A stretch of 36,200 nt of DNA from Gammaproteobacteria bacterium (lineage in GTDB: Bacteria; Pseudomonadota; Gammaproteobacteria; JAKEHO01), in contig JAPUIX010000068.1 of assembly GCA_027296625.1 (NCBI GenBank), positions 1 to 36,200 on the forward strand, given 5' to 3'. Positions 34,694 to 36,200 of the stretch are shown piece after piece; position 1 is the first letter of the stretch, and every line of letters begins with the position of its first letter. The position numbers and the translations under genes were made by a program. The notes beneath the pieces are model-generated. The model was not told the origin of the DNA. It was given only the letters and a program-made list of their open reading frames with translations, and did not search any database.

Positions 34694-35571
34694 GACCTCC
34701 TCCTTAAAATGTTATGGTTGATCATGTTGATCTCTAGCGAAGAAAAACCCCCAATACCTCAAGATCAGAAGGCATCAGGGGAATGATAATTCGCGGACCC
34801 TATCGTTTTCACTACAACTCGGGGATGCGACTGCAAACGGCAGTACACAGGCTTGTTTGAACACTCAGCCATGGCGGCAGCAACACGAGGCTGAGCAGGT
34901 GATCGAAGACGCTTCACGTCCATTCTTGGCATCGTTATTATTTATCCTGCCCCAGATTATGGGTTGGGGTTAATTCTTATAGGGCTGATTATAATCCAAT
35001 TCAACCATTCATCAATATGTATTTGTATTCCATGCAATCGGGTAAAAACCTGCCGGCAAGGGGCCGCTATGAGAGCGCTCGGGCGAAGACGCCGGCAAAT
35101 GATAAGCAACGTAAACTTCACCTTGTAGCCCATTCAATGAAAGCGCTATTTCTGTATTCTCCTCACGAGACAATTGGATCGACTGCCCACCATGACCCAG
35201 GGCCGCAGGACTGGCACCCTCGGTTCCCCATCTTTCTCCTAACGCCCAATCCAGCGATTCATCGACCCCCCTTTGGCTTTGTGAGCGGATCGGCAGGGAC
35301 CCTCACCCCTTACGCCGAGCCACCCGCCAGGCCGGACGATAACGGGCAGAGGGCCTACCGACCTTTCAATACCTAGGCCAACCCATGGCCTTCCCCAGCA
35401 AGGCTTGCCAAGGACGGGGCCAAACCGGCCCCGTTATCTGGATGGCTGGCACTTGCCCCGCCAGCGCCCGAAACGCAGCCCCGCTCATCCATCGGCACGG
35501 CCCCCTTGCAACTACAACCAGGCCAACTTTCGTGATATAAACACCGAGGTGCGAACGAAGAGATTAAGTGG
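34694..35571. other. Long divergent control region between xoxF and the SoxYZ-like gene
   Basis: About 878 bp without a supported gene. Near xoxF it holds a direct repeat of GTTGATC (34717-34723 and 34726-34732). A perfect 8-bp hairpin ACGGGGCC/GGCCCCGT with a 5-nt loop lies at 35414-35434, without a T tract. An imperfect CCCCA/TGGGG inverted repeat lies near 34960. A 119-codon open frame at 35017-35376 has no ribosome binding site, no motif, and a proline/histidine-rich unstructured content, so I do not call it. Confidence 0.5.
34717..34732. repeat. Direct repeat GTTGATC in the xoxF leader
   Basis: Two copies of GTTGATC, 9 bp apart start to start, 24-39 bp upstream of the xoxF start codon; the first overlaps a TGATCA palindrome. 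This could be a regulator site or chance; it sits close to the ribosome binding site. Confidence 0.35.
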
Positions 35572-36200
35572 ATGTTTCCCAAGTTAACCCGCGAATATTT
35601 CAGACGCGCTGGCTTATGGTTGGTACTGTTTGCGATCGCCCCGCCCGTGGCAGCCACGCCGGAAGAAGAGTCCCGGCAGATCTGGGACACCAGTTTGAAG
35701 CCCGTGTACTTTGCGGATCGGGCGATTTCCGAAGGGGCCGCACAGACCATTATCGAACTCACCGCGCCACCGAAGGCTGAAGATCCGGCCCTCGTTCCCA
35801 TTTCGATCCACACCAAGATCCCACAGACCGACGACGCGTTCATTCAGAAGATCTATGTCTTTATCGATAAGAATCCCCTGCCGTTAGTCGGGATTTTTGC
35901 CTTTACACCGGCGAGCGGGCGTGCCGATCTGGCAATGCGGATCCGCATTGATGACCGAAGCTATGTTCGAGCTATCGCCGAGACGAACACCGGCGAGCTA
36001 TACATGGATGAGCGCTTTGTCAGGGCCGTGGGCGGCTGCTCGGCCCCACTCGGGAAAGACCTTGCCGAGTCCATGGCGCGACTCGGGAAGATCAAAATTA
36101 GAATCCTGGGCGAAATCCAACAGGGCGAGCCGAGCCTCACACAGCTGATGATCAGTCACCCGAATATCACGGGCCTTGCGATGGACCAGGTGAGGCGGAT
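35572..36200 (+). CDS. Quinoprotein-dehydrogenase-associated SoxYZ-like carrier (5' part)
   Basis: The frame runs from the ATG at 35572 to the window end, 209 residues, with no stop, so the C-terminus is missing. It has a signal peptide (hydrophobic AGLWLVLFAIAPPVAA). The following SoxY-like region includes IWDTSLKPVYFADRAI, the VPISIHTKIPQTDDAFIQKIYVFIDKNPLPLVGIF block, and VRAVGGCSAPLGKD, where a cysteine after GG recalls the swinging-arm end of SoxY. The following residues (KIKIRILGE...ISHPNITGLAMDQ) begin a SoxZ-like domain. This fused carrier family is regularly found beside PQQ alcohol dehydrogenase genes and its role is not settled. It is divergent from xoxF. The ribosome binding site is weak, so the start is likely but not certain. 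Confidence 0.82.
   Translation, partial: MFPKLTREYFRRAGLWLVLFAIAPPVAATPEEESRQIWDTSLKPVYFADRAISEGAAQTIIELTAPPKAEDPALVPISIHTKIPQTDDAFIQKIYVFIDKNPLPLVGIFAFTPASGRADLAMRIRIDDRSYVRAIAETNTGELYMDERFVRAVGGCSAPLGKDLAESMARLGKIKIRILGEIQQGEPSLTQLMISHPNITGLAMDQVRR

Noticed and set aside
35017-35376. 119-codon open frame upstream of the SoxYZ-like gene
   Set aside because: No ribosome binding site, no recognisable motif, Pro/His-rich low-order content, and it lies in a likely control region.

Overview
The window looks like the chromosome of a methylotrophic proteobacterium, most likely gammaproteobacterial. This rests on a class Ia NrdB tail, a tetrahydromethanopterin (H4MPT)/methanofuran C1 oxidation pathway, a lanthanide-type XoxF methanol dehydrogenase and a fused-subunit NAD-linked formate dehydrogenase. 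The lineage call is inference from protein style; there is no rRNA in the window. No mobile elements, tRNAs or CRISPR arrays were seen.

Layout. (1) 1-732: 3' end of nrdB. (2) 1183-12720: an almost entirely minus-strand block. It makes the C1 carriers (mptG, a dedicated pabB, mfnD/E/F homologues, three ATP-grasp ligases, a CitG-like protein) and carries the first C1 enzymes (fae, mtdB, mch). One HisA-like gene (5253-5960) is on the opposite strand. (3) 13097-18393: a plus-strand set fwdD-fwdB-fwdA-ftr-fwdC. (4) 18532-20516: a 7Fe ferredoxin and an adrenodoxin-reductase-type ferredoxin-NADP reductase. (5) 20822-25503: a second, divergent set fhcB-fhcA-fhcD-fhcC. (6) 25538-30005: fused diaphorase and catalytic subunits of an NAD-linked formate dehydrogenase. 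(7) 30082-34693, minus strand: xoxF, a pseudoazurin-type cupredoxin, xoxJ and an uncharacterised exported protein. (8) 35572-36200: 5' part of a SoxYZ-like carrier gene, divergent from xoxF.

The most interesting system is the pair of paralogous formyl-methanofuran complexes. The second set looks like the bacterial formyltransferase/hydrolase complex (Fhc): its FhcB has alanine where the archaeal enzyme has its Mo/W-ligating cysteine, and a formate dehydrogenase follows it directly. The first set looks like a redox-competent formylmethanofuran dehydrogenase (Fwd/Fmd). Its FwdB keeps the Cys-His-Gly-Pro tungsten/molybdenum site at residue 119 and four or five Fe-S cysteines, and a separate FwdD molybdopterin-dinucleotide-binding subunit precedes it. 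Ferredoxin and ferredoxin-NADP reductase genes follow. The layout suggests two parallel exits from formyl-methanofuran: hydrolysis to formate followed by NAD-linked oxidation, and direct oxidation to CO2 with electrons going to ferredoxin and NADP.

The expected flow is methanol to formaldehyde (XoxF, periplasm, perhaps passing electrons to the cupredoxin), then Fae, MtdB, Mch, Ftr/FhcD, and finally either Fhc plus formate dehydrogenase or Fwd plus ferredoxin. A second oddity is that a blue-copper protein sits between xoxF and xoxJ and no xoxG cytochrome c gene is visible.
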